Below are positions 4,655 through 10,149 of a stretch of 10,149 nt of DNA, in pieces. The DNA lies in NCBI GenBank assembly GCA_964429875.1, contig CAYSDL010000050.1:1-10149 (forward strand). The letters run 5' to 3'. Source of the DNA: CAYSDL01 sp964429875. Its GTDB lineage: Bacteria; Fidelibacterota; Marinisomatia; SCGC-AAA003-L08; D37C17. The position numbers were made by a program, and so were the translations under genes. Under the pieces are notes generated by a model that saw only the letters and a list, made by a program, of their open reading frames with translations, searched no databases and was not told the origin of the DNA. Each line of letters begins with the position of its first letter. Position 1 is the first letter of the stretch.

Positions 4655-6682
4655 TTATTTACCCTTAGCGTTTTTTGTAAAATCTTTTATATGATTTCTC
4701 AGCATTTTGTACTGATCTTTGGAACATTTTTTAACTAATCCCCATTCAATCATTTTACTTAAAAATCTTGTAACTCTATTAGGATACCAAAACTCAGTAC
4801 CCGACTTTGTTTTTTTCTCTTTCTCCTCATTAGGCAAGTTTCTTACAAACATCTCCCTTGAGAAATATGTATTAAGTTTTATTTCTTCAACATCTGCTAC
4901 CCATTGCAATAATTCAATCTCCCAACTTTTACTCATAGGCACAAAATGTATTGTTTCATTAGGTATAATTGCTCCTTTTGTAAATGTGCAAGATTCATCT
5001 GACCAATGTAATTTGAATGGAATATCTTTTAGTTCGTTTTTAACACTTCTTCCACCTTTAACAATTTTCATTAAGCCAAGATCAGTATGACTTGTAGAAT
5101 CGCCAAGCATTGTAACATTAGCAATATTATGTGTGAGCGTTGCTCCGCCTTGAATTTGCTTCATTGACAACTCTTTATCAACAGATGTAGAGTTTTTAAC
5201 ACAATGGGCTATTAACAACATTGATAGTTTGAATTTCTTTCTTATATGATTGACTTGCGCAACTAATTGCCTACACTCAAGATTATTTTCAATATCTTTA
5301 TCTGTGGATGTATATACATTATCAACAATCAAGACACCATTATTAAAATCAAAATCCTTTATCGTCTGTTCAATTCTTTTCCAATTATCTACAAAATCTC
5401 CATCTTCTTTCTTTAATTCTTGTACTTGTATATTATCAATCCAGTCATCAGTTCCTGTTACATCAACATAGTATTTAAGCATAGTTTTAAATCGTTCTTT
5501 CATATCATAATTCTCATTCTCAAATTGAAGTAACAATACTTTCTGTTTCTTGATTTTAAAATGCTCAAACAATGGGTGTCCACTTGCTATTGACAATGCA
5601 CTTGCTATTGCTACCATACTTTTTTTAGTACCCGAATCTCCTCCAATAACCGCAGTTTGTCCAAGATATAAGATGCTATCTATTATAGGATCAGTTTGAT
5701 TATAATCTTGTTTTAAGAACTCTCTCAATTTGAATATCTTGAACGGCTTGACTTTTCTTGTATCTTCTTTTTCTTCTTCATTGTATTCAATTTTAATAGC
5801 ATTACTAACTGCATCTTGAAAATATCCATCTTCATTGTAGAATGAATCAAATACATCATACCCTTTTTCTCGTGATTTATCCCATTGAGCAATTCTAACT
5901 TTTAGATGTGGATGAGCTTTTAGTATTTCTTTTGCTAATTTATTTGCTCCATCAACACCATCAATAGCATCATAACATATTGTTATCCAAGCAGTCCAAT
6001 CTTTCAATAAATCAAGTATATATTTCTTATTTTCATCTCTTGGGATAGATGTACATCCAGCATAGCCCGAAATTGCTTGTAATCCGTTAGATATGAGCGT
6101 GAATACATCCTTTTCGCCCTCAAGTATAAACAACTCGTAATCCCGTCTATAATCGCTGATTTTATGAGGTGGATACCATTGAGGTTTAAACTTACCATTT
6201 TTATTCCAATATGGAGATTCTTTATGAAGTTTAATTGCTCCATCATATTCAAACGTCCAACTACCTTTATTAGTCAAACCTATACCAAACCCAACCGCTA
6301 AACTTGAATCCCAAAAACTTGGAATTTTATTCATATTTGCTTTAAGATTATTTTTATATTGCTCACGCTTAGCAGTTAGATCAGTTTTAGGCATCGGTGT
6401 TGTAGTAGATGTATATGGTGTATATGTATTAGATGTATATGTATTATTACTATCATAATATATCTTTGGATTTGGATGCCCTAATATCTCAGCTAATTGA
6501 GATGCATTACCTTTTTCTCCGCATCCTCTACATAACCACAATCCATTATAATAATTTCCATTGAATGATGGATTATTGTCATCGTGATTTGGTAGTGGAC
6601 ATCTTGCTGTAAACTCTCCACCGCCAGTTTCTCTGAATTTGTCAAGTGGCTCGAATAAATCTATATAATTAGGATTGTTCAT
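4655..6682 (-). CDS. Fused primase-helicase (CHC2 zinc finger, TOPRIM, RecA-like ATPase)
   Basis: A 675-aa replication protein. The ATG at 6682 is chosen over 6703 because AAGGAG lies 4 nt upstream. Residues 20-70 form a CHC2 zinc finger with Cys28, His33, Cys51 and Cys54, as in DnaG-type primases. Residues 75-100 are a Tyr/Thr/Ser-rich linker. A TOPRIM domain spans about 180-265, with acidic ILEGEKD (188-192) and CYDAIDGVDG (Asp238, Asp241, Asp244). A RecA-like ATPase of the AAA_25/RepA type spans about 335-560, with Walker A GGDSGTKKS (347-355), QFENE after beta 2, Walker B VLIVDN (Asp454) and a sensor-like LLIAHC. The C-terminus (about 600-665) looks like a winged helix. It should synthesise primers and unwind DNA at the element's origin. 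Its start overlaps the preceding gene by 14 bp. Fused primase-helicases are typical of phages, plasmids and satellites. Confidence 0.9.
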   Translation of the reverse strand: MNNPNYIDLFEPLDKFRETGGGEFTARCPLPNHDDNNPSFNGNYYNGLWLCRGCGEKGNASQLAEILGHPNPKIYYDSNNTYTSNTYTPYTSTTTPMPKTDLTAKREQYKNNLKANMNKIPSFWDSSLAVGFGIGLTNKGSWTFEYDGAIKLHKESPYWNKNGKFKPQWYPPHKISDYRRDYELFILEGEKDVFTLISNGLQAISGYAGCTSIPRDENKKYILDLLKDWTAWITICYDAIDGVDGANKLAKEILKAHPHLKVRIAQWDKSREKGYDVFDSFYNEDGYFQDAVSNAIKIEYNEEEKEDTRKVKPFKIFKLREFLKQDYNQTDPIIDSILYLGQTAVIGGDSGTKKSMVAIASALSIASGHPLFEHFKIKKQKVLLLQFENENYDMKERFKTMLKYYVDVTGTDDWIDNIQVQELKKEDGDFVDNWKRIEQTIKDFDFNNGVLIVDNVYTSTDKDIENNLECRQLVAQVNHIRKKFKLSMLLIAHCVKNSTSVDKELSMKQIQGGATLTHNIANVTMLGDSTSHTDLGLMKIVKGGRSVKNELKDIPFKLHWSDESCTFTKGAIIPNETIHFVPMSKSWEIELLQWVADVEEIKLNTYFSREMFVRNLPNEEKEKKTKSGTEFWYPNRVTRFLSKMIEWGLVKKCSKDQYKMLRNHIKDFTKNAKGK

Positions 6683-6929
6683 CTTTCTCCTTAGTTTCAA
6701 CATTATCTATTTCATCTCTATACATATCAGCTACTTGGATCAGAGCTAAATCCATAGAGTGTTGCCGTAATCTTTCATTTTCGGTCTTATCCAAGTTTCT
6801 ATTTAGAACTTTTATCATTGACTCTCTTATCCATCTAACATTTTCTGTAAAGTGATATGATATATCTTGTTCCCAATTAGGATGATGCTCTAATAGGTAC
6901 TGAATAAGTTTGTCCCTATCTTGCTCCAT
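6669..6929 (-). CDS. Small hypothetical protein between excisionase-like and primase genes
   Basis: An 86-aa protein of unknown function. The ATG at 6929 (MEQDRDKLIQYLL) overlaps the upstream gene by 14 bp, the same overlap this gene has with the primase-helicase. The alternative ATG at 6986 would give 105 aa and a 71-bp overlap. Neither has a clear ribosome site, so coupled translation is likely. The protein is mostly helical and charged, with HHPNWEQDISYHFTENVRWI in the first half and a probable amphipathic helix (RLRQHSMDLALIQVADMYR) in the second. Its position suggests a role in replication control or as a partner of the primase-helicase, but no motif confirms it. Confidence 0.6.
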   Translation of the reverse strand: MEQDRDKLIQYLLEHHPNWEQDISYHFTENVRWIRESMIKVLNRNLDKTENERLRQHSMDLALIQVADMYRDEIDNVETKEKDEQS

Positions 6930-7128
6930 TTTCAATAAATGATTCCACGTCTGACCTTTTAAATAGAAGTTTCCCATTAGGAACATTCTGATACGCTTTA
7001 ATAATCCCGTCTTGAATTTTTCTGCGGATGCTACTGATACTGAAATTTGACATTAGAGCAACGTCATTTATATCAAGATAGTTTTTGGATTGTGCTAATT
7101 GTATTCTTAGCGATTTCTCGTCTTGCAT
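6916..7128 (-). CDS. Excisionase / AlpA-like winged helix-turn-helix protein
   Basis: A 70-aa DNA-binding protein. Residues 17-40 (YLDINDVALMSNFSISSIRR) form the helix-turn-helix of the MerR/HTH_17 excisionase fold. Residues 42-66 give the wing and last helix (GKLLFKRSDVESFI), with the usual R/K-x-D-V-x-x-F-I end. Proteins of this kind act as recombination directionality factors (Xis) or as AlpA-type activators. GGAG lies 7 nt upstream of the ATG. It is the first gene of the operon with the primase-helicase, so excision and replication would be turned on together. The upstream region carries a 30-bp inverted repeat that could be its own operator. Whether it works as Xis, activator or both cannot be told from sequence. 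Confidence 0.8.
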   Translation of the reverse strand: MQDEKSLRIQLAQSKNYLDINDVALMSNFSISSIRRKIQDGIIKAYQNVPNGKLLFKRSDVESFIENGAR

Positions 7129-7152
7129 TTATATTCTCCTTAACTAATTAAA

Positions 7153-7182
7153 TTAGATAATCACACTTGATTACCTATCTAA
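7153..7182. promoter_or_regulatory. Operator-like inverted repeat upstream of the excisionase operon
   Basis: TTAGATA (7153-7159) and TATCTAA (7176-7182) are perfect 7-bp arms. Inside, AATCA and TGATT form a second 5-bp pair around CACT. The element lies 25-54 bp upstream of the excisionase-like start, where a repressor or activator would act. Confidence 0.5.
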
Positions 7183-7216
7183 TCTAAGGAGAGATATTTT
7201 ATCTTTTTGGGGTATG

Positions 7217-7229
7217 GGTAATTATTACC
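7217..7229. promoter_or_regulatory. GGTAAT-T-ATTACC palindrome
   Basis: A perfect 13-bp palindrome touching the stop codon of the 7229-8044 gene. The half-site recurs as ATTACC at about 7170-7175 (inside the inverted repeat region) and as GGTAAT near 7244-7250, giving four copies within 90 bp. This suggests a set of binding sites for one regulator. Confidence 0.4.
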
Positions 7230-8044
7230 TACGATTTATTTGGGTAATCGTCATTCCAATCTAATTCTTTAGGAGCATACTTATCTCTTAGCTCTCGTTC
7301 AATTTGTTTAATTCTATCAAATGAGAGTCCTTCATCCTTGCCTATTTCTGTGAACAAACTATCTCTATTATGATTGTCGGGCATTTCAATATCATTTACT
7401 TTCCAATCCCAATAAGGTTTTAGAGCTTCAGCGATTCTTTTATCTCTTTCCTCTAACTTTTTATGTTTCTGTCCTAATTTTCTATTATGTTGCTTAACAA
7501 TACAAGATGCAACAATAGGCATAATTCTTTCTTTTGTTAAGTCGCTAAATTGCATAGAATATTCTTGTTGAACTAATTCCATAGCTATCGGCATAGCATC
7601 AACAATCAATTCAATATCTTGAGATATTTTATTCTGTTTTAATTCATCTTTTTTCTTTAGTTCAACCTCTATCATTTCCCAATCACTCTGATCCATATCA
7701 ATACAATTAACCTTGCCTTTAGAATCATATATTATATCCCAAATTATTTTATTAGTGGATTCTTCCAGTTTTGTAGATTCATATTTTAAATCTTGTAATT
7801 GACCAACAATCTCATCTTTGGTAGACCAATCAATGTCCCACCCATTGTCAAGTTTATGTTTTTCAAATTCTTTACTACTAAGAGATTTATTTACATAGTC
7901 CTCATCCCAAGATTCTACTTCGGAGAGTAGATTATCAATTTTATGATTAGCAATCCAATCAGATACTTTTTTTAATTTTGGAACAAGATGTGATGAATCG
8001 CTTACAGATTGTTTGATGAGTTGTCTTAATTGCTTCTTTTTCAT
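7229..8044 (-). CDS. Hypothetical protein, 271 aa, upstream of the excisionase operon
   Basis: I do not recognise this protein. It is hydrophilic, with no signal peptide or membrane segment. The N-terminus is basic and helical (MKKKQLRQLIKQ), and the first half is rich in Trp and Asp (DNGWDIDWSTKDE, QSDWEMIE). A coiled-coil-like, Lys-rich stretch lies around residues 125-140 and again at about 190-205 (QKHKKLEERDKRIAEALK). The C-terminal part (KDEGLSFDRIKQIERELRDK) resembles a small helix-turn-helix-like helical pair. GGAGG lies about 11 nt upstream of the ATG, a rather long spacing. It is separated from the excisionase-like gene by 100 bp full of inverted repeats, so it is probably transcribed separately. 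As the outermost recognisable gene of the element it could be a regulator or cargo such as a defence or interference factor; nothing proves either. Confidence 0.6.
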   Translation of the reverse strand: MKKKQLRQLIKQSVSDSSHLVPKLKKVSDWIANHKIDNLLSEVESWDEDYVNKSLSSKEFEKHKLDNGWDIDWSTKDEIVGQLQDLKYESTKLEESTNKIIWDIIYDSKGKVNCIDMDQSDWEMIEVELKKKDELKQNKISQDIELIVDAMPIAMELVQQEYSMQFSDLTKERIMPIVASCIVKQHNRKLGQKHKKLEERDKRIAEALKPYWDWKVNDIEMPDNHNRDSLFTEIGKDEGLSFDRIKQIERELRDKYAPKELDWNDDYPNKS

Positions 8045-8472
8045 ACTTTTTTAATCCTCCCTGTACCAATTTTATAGATACAATGTTAAGTGTTAAATTA
8101 AGTTTAAATCAGAATAGTTGTGGTCGGATACTATAAATCAATTATAGGCACAAATACCTAACTAAGTGTAATAATATAAATAAGTTTATTTTGGGAAACA
8201 ACATATAGTTTTTATGCTTCTAATGGCGTCAAGTGTACCTTAGGATTTTCATATAAACTTACACTAAACATATACCCAAAAAATATTTCAAAAATTTTAG
8301 GATTTGATTATATGCTCTCTTATATACAAGCCACCCCCCTTAGTTGCTTTTTTCAAATGAACTTTTCAGTTAATTTTCAAAAAAATATATTAGAATGGGT
8401 GTGGGTGTTGTTTTGATGTAGCCTCCCCCATCAAATGGTCTTGTGGGGTTGGGAATTGGGTTGAAATTATAT
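8045..8472. other. Gene-free stretch with GC-rich runs and hairpins
   Basis: No open frame of useful length on either strand. Positions 8045-8320 are AT-rich with scattered AGTGTA motifs (near 8164, 8235 and inverted near 8262). Positions 8331-8462 differ in composition: CCACCCCCC at 8331, GGGTGTGGGTG near 8397-8407, and the perfect hairpin TTTGATG / CATCAAA (about 8412-8435) whose loop contains CCTCCCC. GGGG, GGG and GGG runs follow at about 8445-8460. No copy of the tRNA-Pro anticodon arm is found here, so it is not a recognisable attR. Confidence 0.5.
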
Positions 8473-8646
8473 TTAGCTATCCTTATTGTTTTTCTTATTT
8501 TTTTCTTGAATTGCTAACATTATTGCTCCAGGGACCCAAAATAAAGAAATGCCTAATCCTATATTATCAACAATTACTCCAATCAAAGGACCTATAATAA
8601 TCCCTAATCCAAACATAATAGCTACTTTATTAGTTTCTTTTTTCAT
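8473..8646 (-). CDS. 57-aa membrane protein coupled to the dockerin-like gene
   Basis: A short gene whose ATG overlaps the stop of the upstream gene as TAATG, so it depends on coupled translation. It begins MKKETNK, then has two hydrophobic segments, VAIMFGLGIIIGPLIGVIV (about residues 8-26) and IGLGISLFWVPGAIMLAI (about 29-46), separated by an Asp-Asn turn. The tail is strongly basic and polar (QEKNKKNNKDS). Gly-rich helices in a hairpin with both ends positive suggest a small inner-membrane protein with both termini inside. No function can be named. Similar short two-helix proteins are annotated in many bacteria as uncharacterised membrane proteins. Confidence 0.7.
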   Translation of the reverse strand: MKKETNKVAIMFGLGIIIGPLIGVIVDNIGLGISLFWVPGAIMLAIQEKNKKNNKDS

Positions 8647-8951
8647 TAATTAGATATACACTCTCCATCTTCTGCATCAAGAATATGCTCAACCATTAAT
8701 ACAACATCAGTTACGTTAACATGGGAGCTACTATTTACATCACCAACACAATCAACGCAACCAGTAAGTTGCTCAACAAGTTCATCAATTTGTGCTTGGA
8801 GGTCATCAATNNNNNNNNNNNNNNNNNNNNNNNNNNNNNNNNNNNNNNNNNNNNNNNNNNNNNNNNNNNNNNNNNNNNNNNNNNNNNNNNNNNNNNNNNN
8901 NNNNNNNNNNATAGTTAGTGATAAAAAGGTTAGTAATAATAATTTTTTCAT
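8646..8951 (-). CDS. Exported protein with C-terminal dockerin-like Ca-binding repeat (interrupted by a gap)
   Basis: The start at 8951 is preferred over the in-frame ATG at 8999 because GGAGG lies 6 nt upstream and the protein then opens with a signal peptide (MKKLLLLTFLSLT). The middle is lost in the 100-N gap, so true length and frame continuity are unproven, although both sides are in frame if exactly 100 bases are missing. After the gap comes a short coiled coil (IDDLQAQIDELVEQL), a Cys pair CVDC, and GDVNSSSHVNVTDVVLMVEH. That last segment is one dockerin type I repeat with Ca ligands Asp, Asn, Ser, Asn and Asp at loop positions 1, 3, 5, 9 and 12. Such single C-terminal repeats are frequent in secreted proteins of Neomarinimicrobiota-like bacteria (my recollection). 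It is coupled to the small membrane protein downstream. Confidence 0.7.
   Translation of the reverse strand: MKKLLLLTFLSLTXXXXXXXXXXXXXXXXXXXXXXXXXXXXXXXXXXIDDLQAQIDELVEQLTGCVDCVGDVNSSSHVNVTDVVLMVEHILDAEDGECISN
8811..8910. other. Assembly gap of 100 N
   Basis: Exactly 100 undetermined bases, the usual placeholder for a scaffold gap of unknown size. It splits the dockerin-like gene, and the join between the two sides rests on scaffolding only. Confidence 0.99.
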
Positions 8952-8990
8952 AATTCCTCCAATGTTAACAAAGAAATATACACATATCAC

Positions 8991-9010
8991 TTGCAGCAAA
9001 TCAACTGCAA
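8991..9010. promoter_or_regulatory. Operator-like inverted repeat before the dockerin-like gene
   Basis: TTGCAG (8991-8996) and CTGCAA (9005-9010) are perfect 6-bp arms around 8 bp. The site lies 40-60 bp upstream of the dockerin-like start on the minus strand and just before a tiny plus-strand frame, where a regulator of either could bind. Confidence 0.35.
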
Positions 9011-9024
9011 CAGTAAGTTATATT

Positions 9025-9123
9025 ATGATAAAAATTATAAATTGGTTTAAGGGATTAAACGATATATTAAAAGTTTTAATAGTTGTGATATTGGGATTTA
9101 CTATAGGATATTTTCTTAGGTAG
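9025..9123 (+). CDS. Possible 32-aa single-span membrane peptide
   Basis: A short plus-strand frame: MIKIINWFKGLNDILKVLIV, then a hydrophobic stretch ending GYFLR. A single membrane helix with basic residues on both sides is plausible. The ribosome site is weak (AGTAAG), the frame overlaps the end of the convergent cyclase gene by 8 bp, and frames of this size are common by chance. It is divergent from the dockerin-like gene. Low-confidence call. Confidence 0.25.
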   Translation: MIKIINWFKGLNDILKVLIVVILGFTIGYFLR

Positions 9124-10149
9124 ACTTTATAGAATAATTTTTTATTTTTCTAATTAATCTAAAAAGAACATAATTCATACCATCAAAAGTTATTGTATTA
9201 CCATCAAAAACAACATTTATCACCTTTACTTTTCCCCAAGCTGAAAACGTTTTGTCTATCCAATTTTCAAAAAAGCGTAATATTTTAGGGTATTCTCTAT
9301 AAATATAAATTATTTTATCATTTTTCTTTCCAACATAATCGCAACTTATTTGTGTAATTAAAATATCAATCAAGGTTTCAACGTCTCTTATATCATTAAA
9401 AGTTAACTTTGTTATTTTTCTAAAGAAAATAGCAGTTATTATAAATGATGTAGCGAATATTCCCAGAGTTATCTTAGGTAAAAAATCTAAAACTTCTGAA
9501 ACTGGAAATTTTGTAGCAAAAATTCCTTTGACTCCTACATCAGCTATTCCAGCTGAGAAATAGCCGCCAATAAATCCAAAAATAAAACTAACAGAGAGAT
9601 ATAAAAGTGATTTAATAAATAAAGAATATATTTTCTTCCTGCTGATAGTATTTTCAATTTTAGAAATTTGGATATTAAACTTCTTTACTTCACTTCTTTT
9701 ACTATCTTCGATATTATTAGATTCAGGTAATTTGTATAATGTATATTTATCATCAATATGTTTTAAATCTACATCACTTATTCTTTGAGGAGATAAATCT
9801 AATTTGCTTTTTACTGATTGATAGACAGATTCGGTCATACATATTCCATCAGGACTTGCCATAGGTTCAATTCTAGCAGCGATATTCACACCATCACCAA
9901 TGATATCATCACCCATTATCATTATATCTCCAAGATGAATGCCTATCCTAATATGAAATGCTAATTTATTATTATCTGCATTGTATTCTTTAATTGCTCC
10001 TTGTAGCGCCATCGCACATTCAACAGCTTCAACAGAAGAGGAGAATTCCAATAGATATCCATCTCCTGTTCTTTTAACTAGATTTCCTTTGTGTTTATCA
10101 AGAAGTGGATTAATTAAAGATTCTTGTTTTTGAAGTATAGATACACCTG
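9116..10149 (-). CDS. Class III adenylate/guanylate cyclase with C-terminal membrane segments (partial)
   Basis: The frame stays open to the right edge, so the N-terminus, including the first metal Asp (usual motif F-x-D-x-x-x-F/Y), is missing; the ATG at 10051 is internal. Visible parts are VKRTGDGYLLEF, with the adenine-reading Lys and the second metal Asp, HIRIGIHLGDIMIMGDD, and IIGDGVNIAARIEPMAS, with the second purine-reading Asp and the transition-state Asn and Arg, then GICMTESVYQSVKSKL. These residues fit a catalytically complete cyclase that prefers ATP. After the domain come a linker, two membrane helices (IKSLLYLSVSFIFGFIGGYF and ITLGIFATSFIITAIFF) and a cytosolic tail of about 100 aa with no known motif. 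It should make cAMP at the inner membrane. Membrane segments after rather than before the catalytic domain are less usual. Confidence 0.92.
   Translation of the reverse strand, partial: GVSILQKQESLINPLLDKHKGNLVKRTGDGYLLEFSSSVEAVECAMALQGAIKEYNADNNKLAFHIRIGIHLGDIMIMGDDIIGDGVNIAARIEPMASPDGICMTESVYQSVKSKLDLSPQRISDVDLKHIDDKYTLYKLPESNNIEDSKRSEVKKFNIQISKIENTISRKKIYSLFIKSLLYLSVSFIFGFIGGYFSAGIADVGVKGIFATKFPVSEVLDFLPKITLGIFATSFIITAIFFRKITKLTFNDIRDVETLIDILITQISCDYVGKKNDKIIYIYREYPKILRFFENWIDKTFSAWGKVKVINVVFDGNTITFDGMNYVLFRLIRKIKNYSIKST

Larger units (their letters stand above)
2055..8044. mobile_element. Integrative element at tRNA-Pro(GGG), phage-satellite-like (right end not seen)
   Basis: The left boundary is the anticodon arm of the broken tRNA-Pro, 27 bp from the integrase stop codon. 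All genes inside are on the minus strand: integrase, three or four small phage-type genes, a primase-helicase, an excisionase-like regulator and an unknown protein. There are no virion or large-terminase genes. The set Int, Xis/AlpA-like, primase and TerS-like is the hallmark of phage-inducible islands (established for PICIs in general); assigning this element to that class is inference. The given end is the last gene I would place in it, not a proven border: the intact tRNA-Pro that should mark the right end is absent from the window. Confidence 0.65.

Noticed and set aside
4719..5471. Plus-strand frames at 4719-5090 and 5250-5471
   Set aside because: They lie fully inside the primase-helicase gene on the other strand and have no ribosome site or domain.
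6004..6252. Second minus-strand frame of 82 codons
   Set aside because: Out-of-frame shadow of the TOPRIM part of the primase-helicase.
8416..8440. Possible right attachment site: GTAGCCT and CCCCCA-TCAA also occur near the tRNA fragment (2060-2077)
   Set aside because: Order and spacing differ, there is no T arm or acceptor strand around it, and the shared words are only 7-10 bp.
8721..8918. Plus-strand frame across the N gap
   Set aside because: More than half of it is N, and it is antisense to the dockerin-like gene.
1..10149. CRISPR array, insertion sequence or rRNA
   Set aside because: No regularly spaced repeats, no transposase frame with terminal repeats, and no rRNA-like sequence seen.

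Overview
The window is AT-rich bacterial DNA carrying a 100-N scaffold gap, as in a draft single-cell or metagenome assembly. The source looks like a Gram-negative, probably marine, bacterium. It has an outer-membrane beta-barrel protein ending in Phe, a PEGA-domain lipoprotein, a DUF4105/Lnb-N-like exported protein, and a short exported protein with a dockerin-like calcium-binding repeat at its C-terminus. That mix reminds me of Neomarinimicrobiota (SAR406) or a neighbour in the FCB group. This taxonomy is an inference only.

Layout. Positions 1-1714 are chromosomal genes on the minus strand: a DUF4105 protein running off the left edge, a PEGA lipoprotein and a small outer-membrane protein. 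Positions 1976-2071 hold a terminator and the 3' half of a tRNA-Pro(GGG), cut exactly at the anticodon arm. Positions 2098-8044 are a compact block of minus-strand genes that looks like an integrative element. From the tRNA fragment outward it contains a tyrosine recombinase, a 219-bp structured noncoding region, a set of small proteins of which two resemble small-terminase or DUF5681 phage proteins, a fused primase-helicase (CHC2 zinc finger, TOPRIM, RecA-like ATPase), a small protein, an excisionase/AlpA-like winged-HTH protein, and a 271-aa protein of unknown function. No capsid, portal, tail or large-terminase gene is present. Integrase, Xis/AlpA-like regulator, primase-helicase and TerS-like genes in about 6 kb match the general plan of a phage satellite (PICI-like), though no part matches a described satellite that I can name.

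Positions 8045-8472 are intergenic, with GC-rich runs and hairpins. Positions 8473-8951 hold a dockerin-like exported protein (interrupted by the gap) translationally coupled to a 57-aa membrane protein. Positions 9116-10149 hold a membrane-anchored class III adenylate cyclase running off the right edge.

How the element probably works (inference). The integrase recombines at the tRNA-Pro anticodon loop. The excisionase-like protein heads an operon with the primase-helicase, so excision and replication would be switched on together. The TerS-like proteins could direct packaging by a helper phage. The reconstituted full-length tRNA-Pro expected at the distal end is not in this window, so the right boundary is unknown and 8473-10149 could be either cargo or chromosome.
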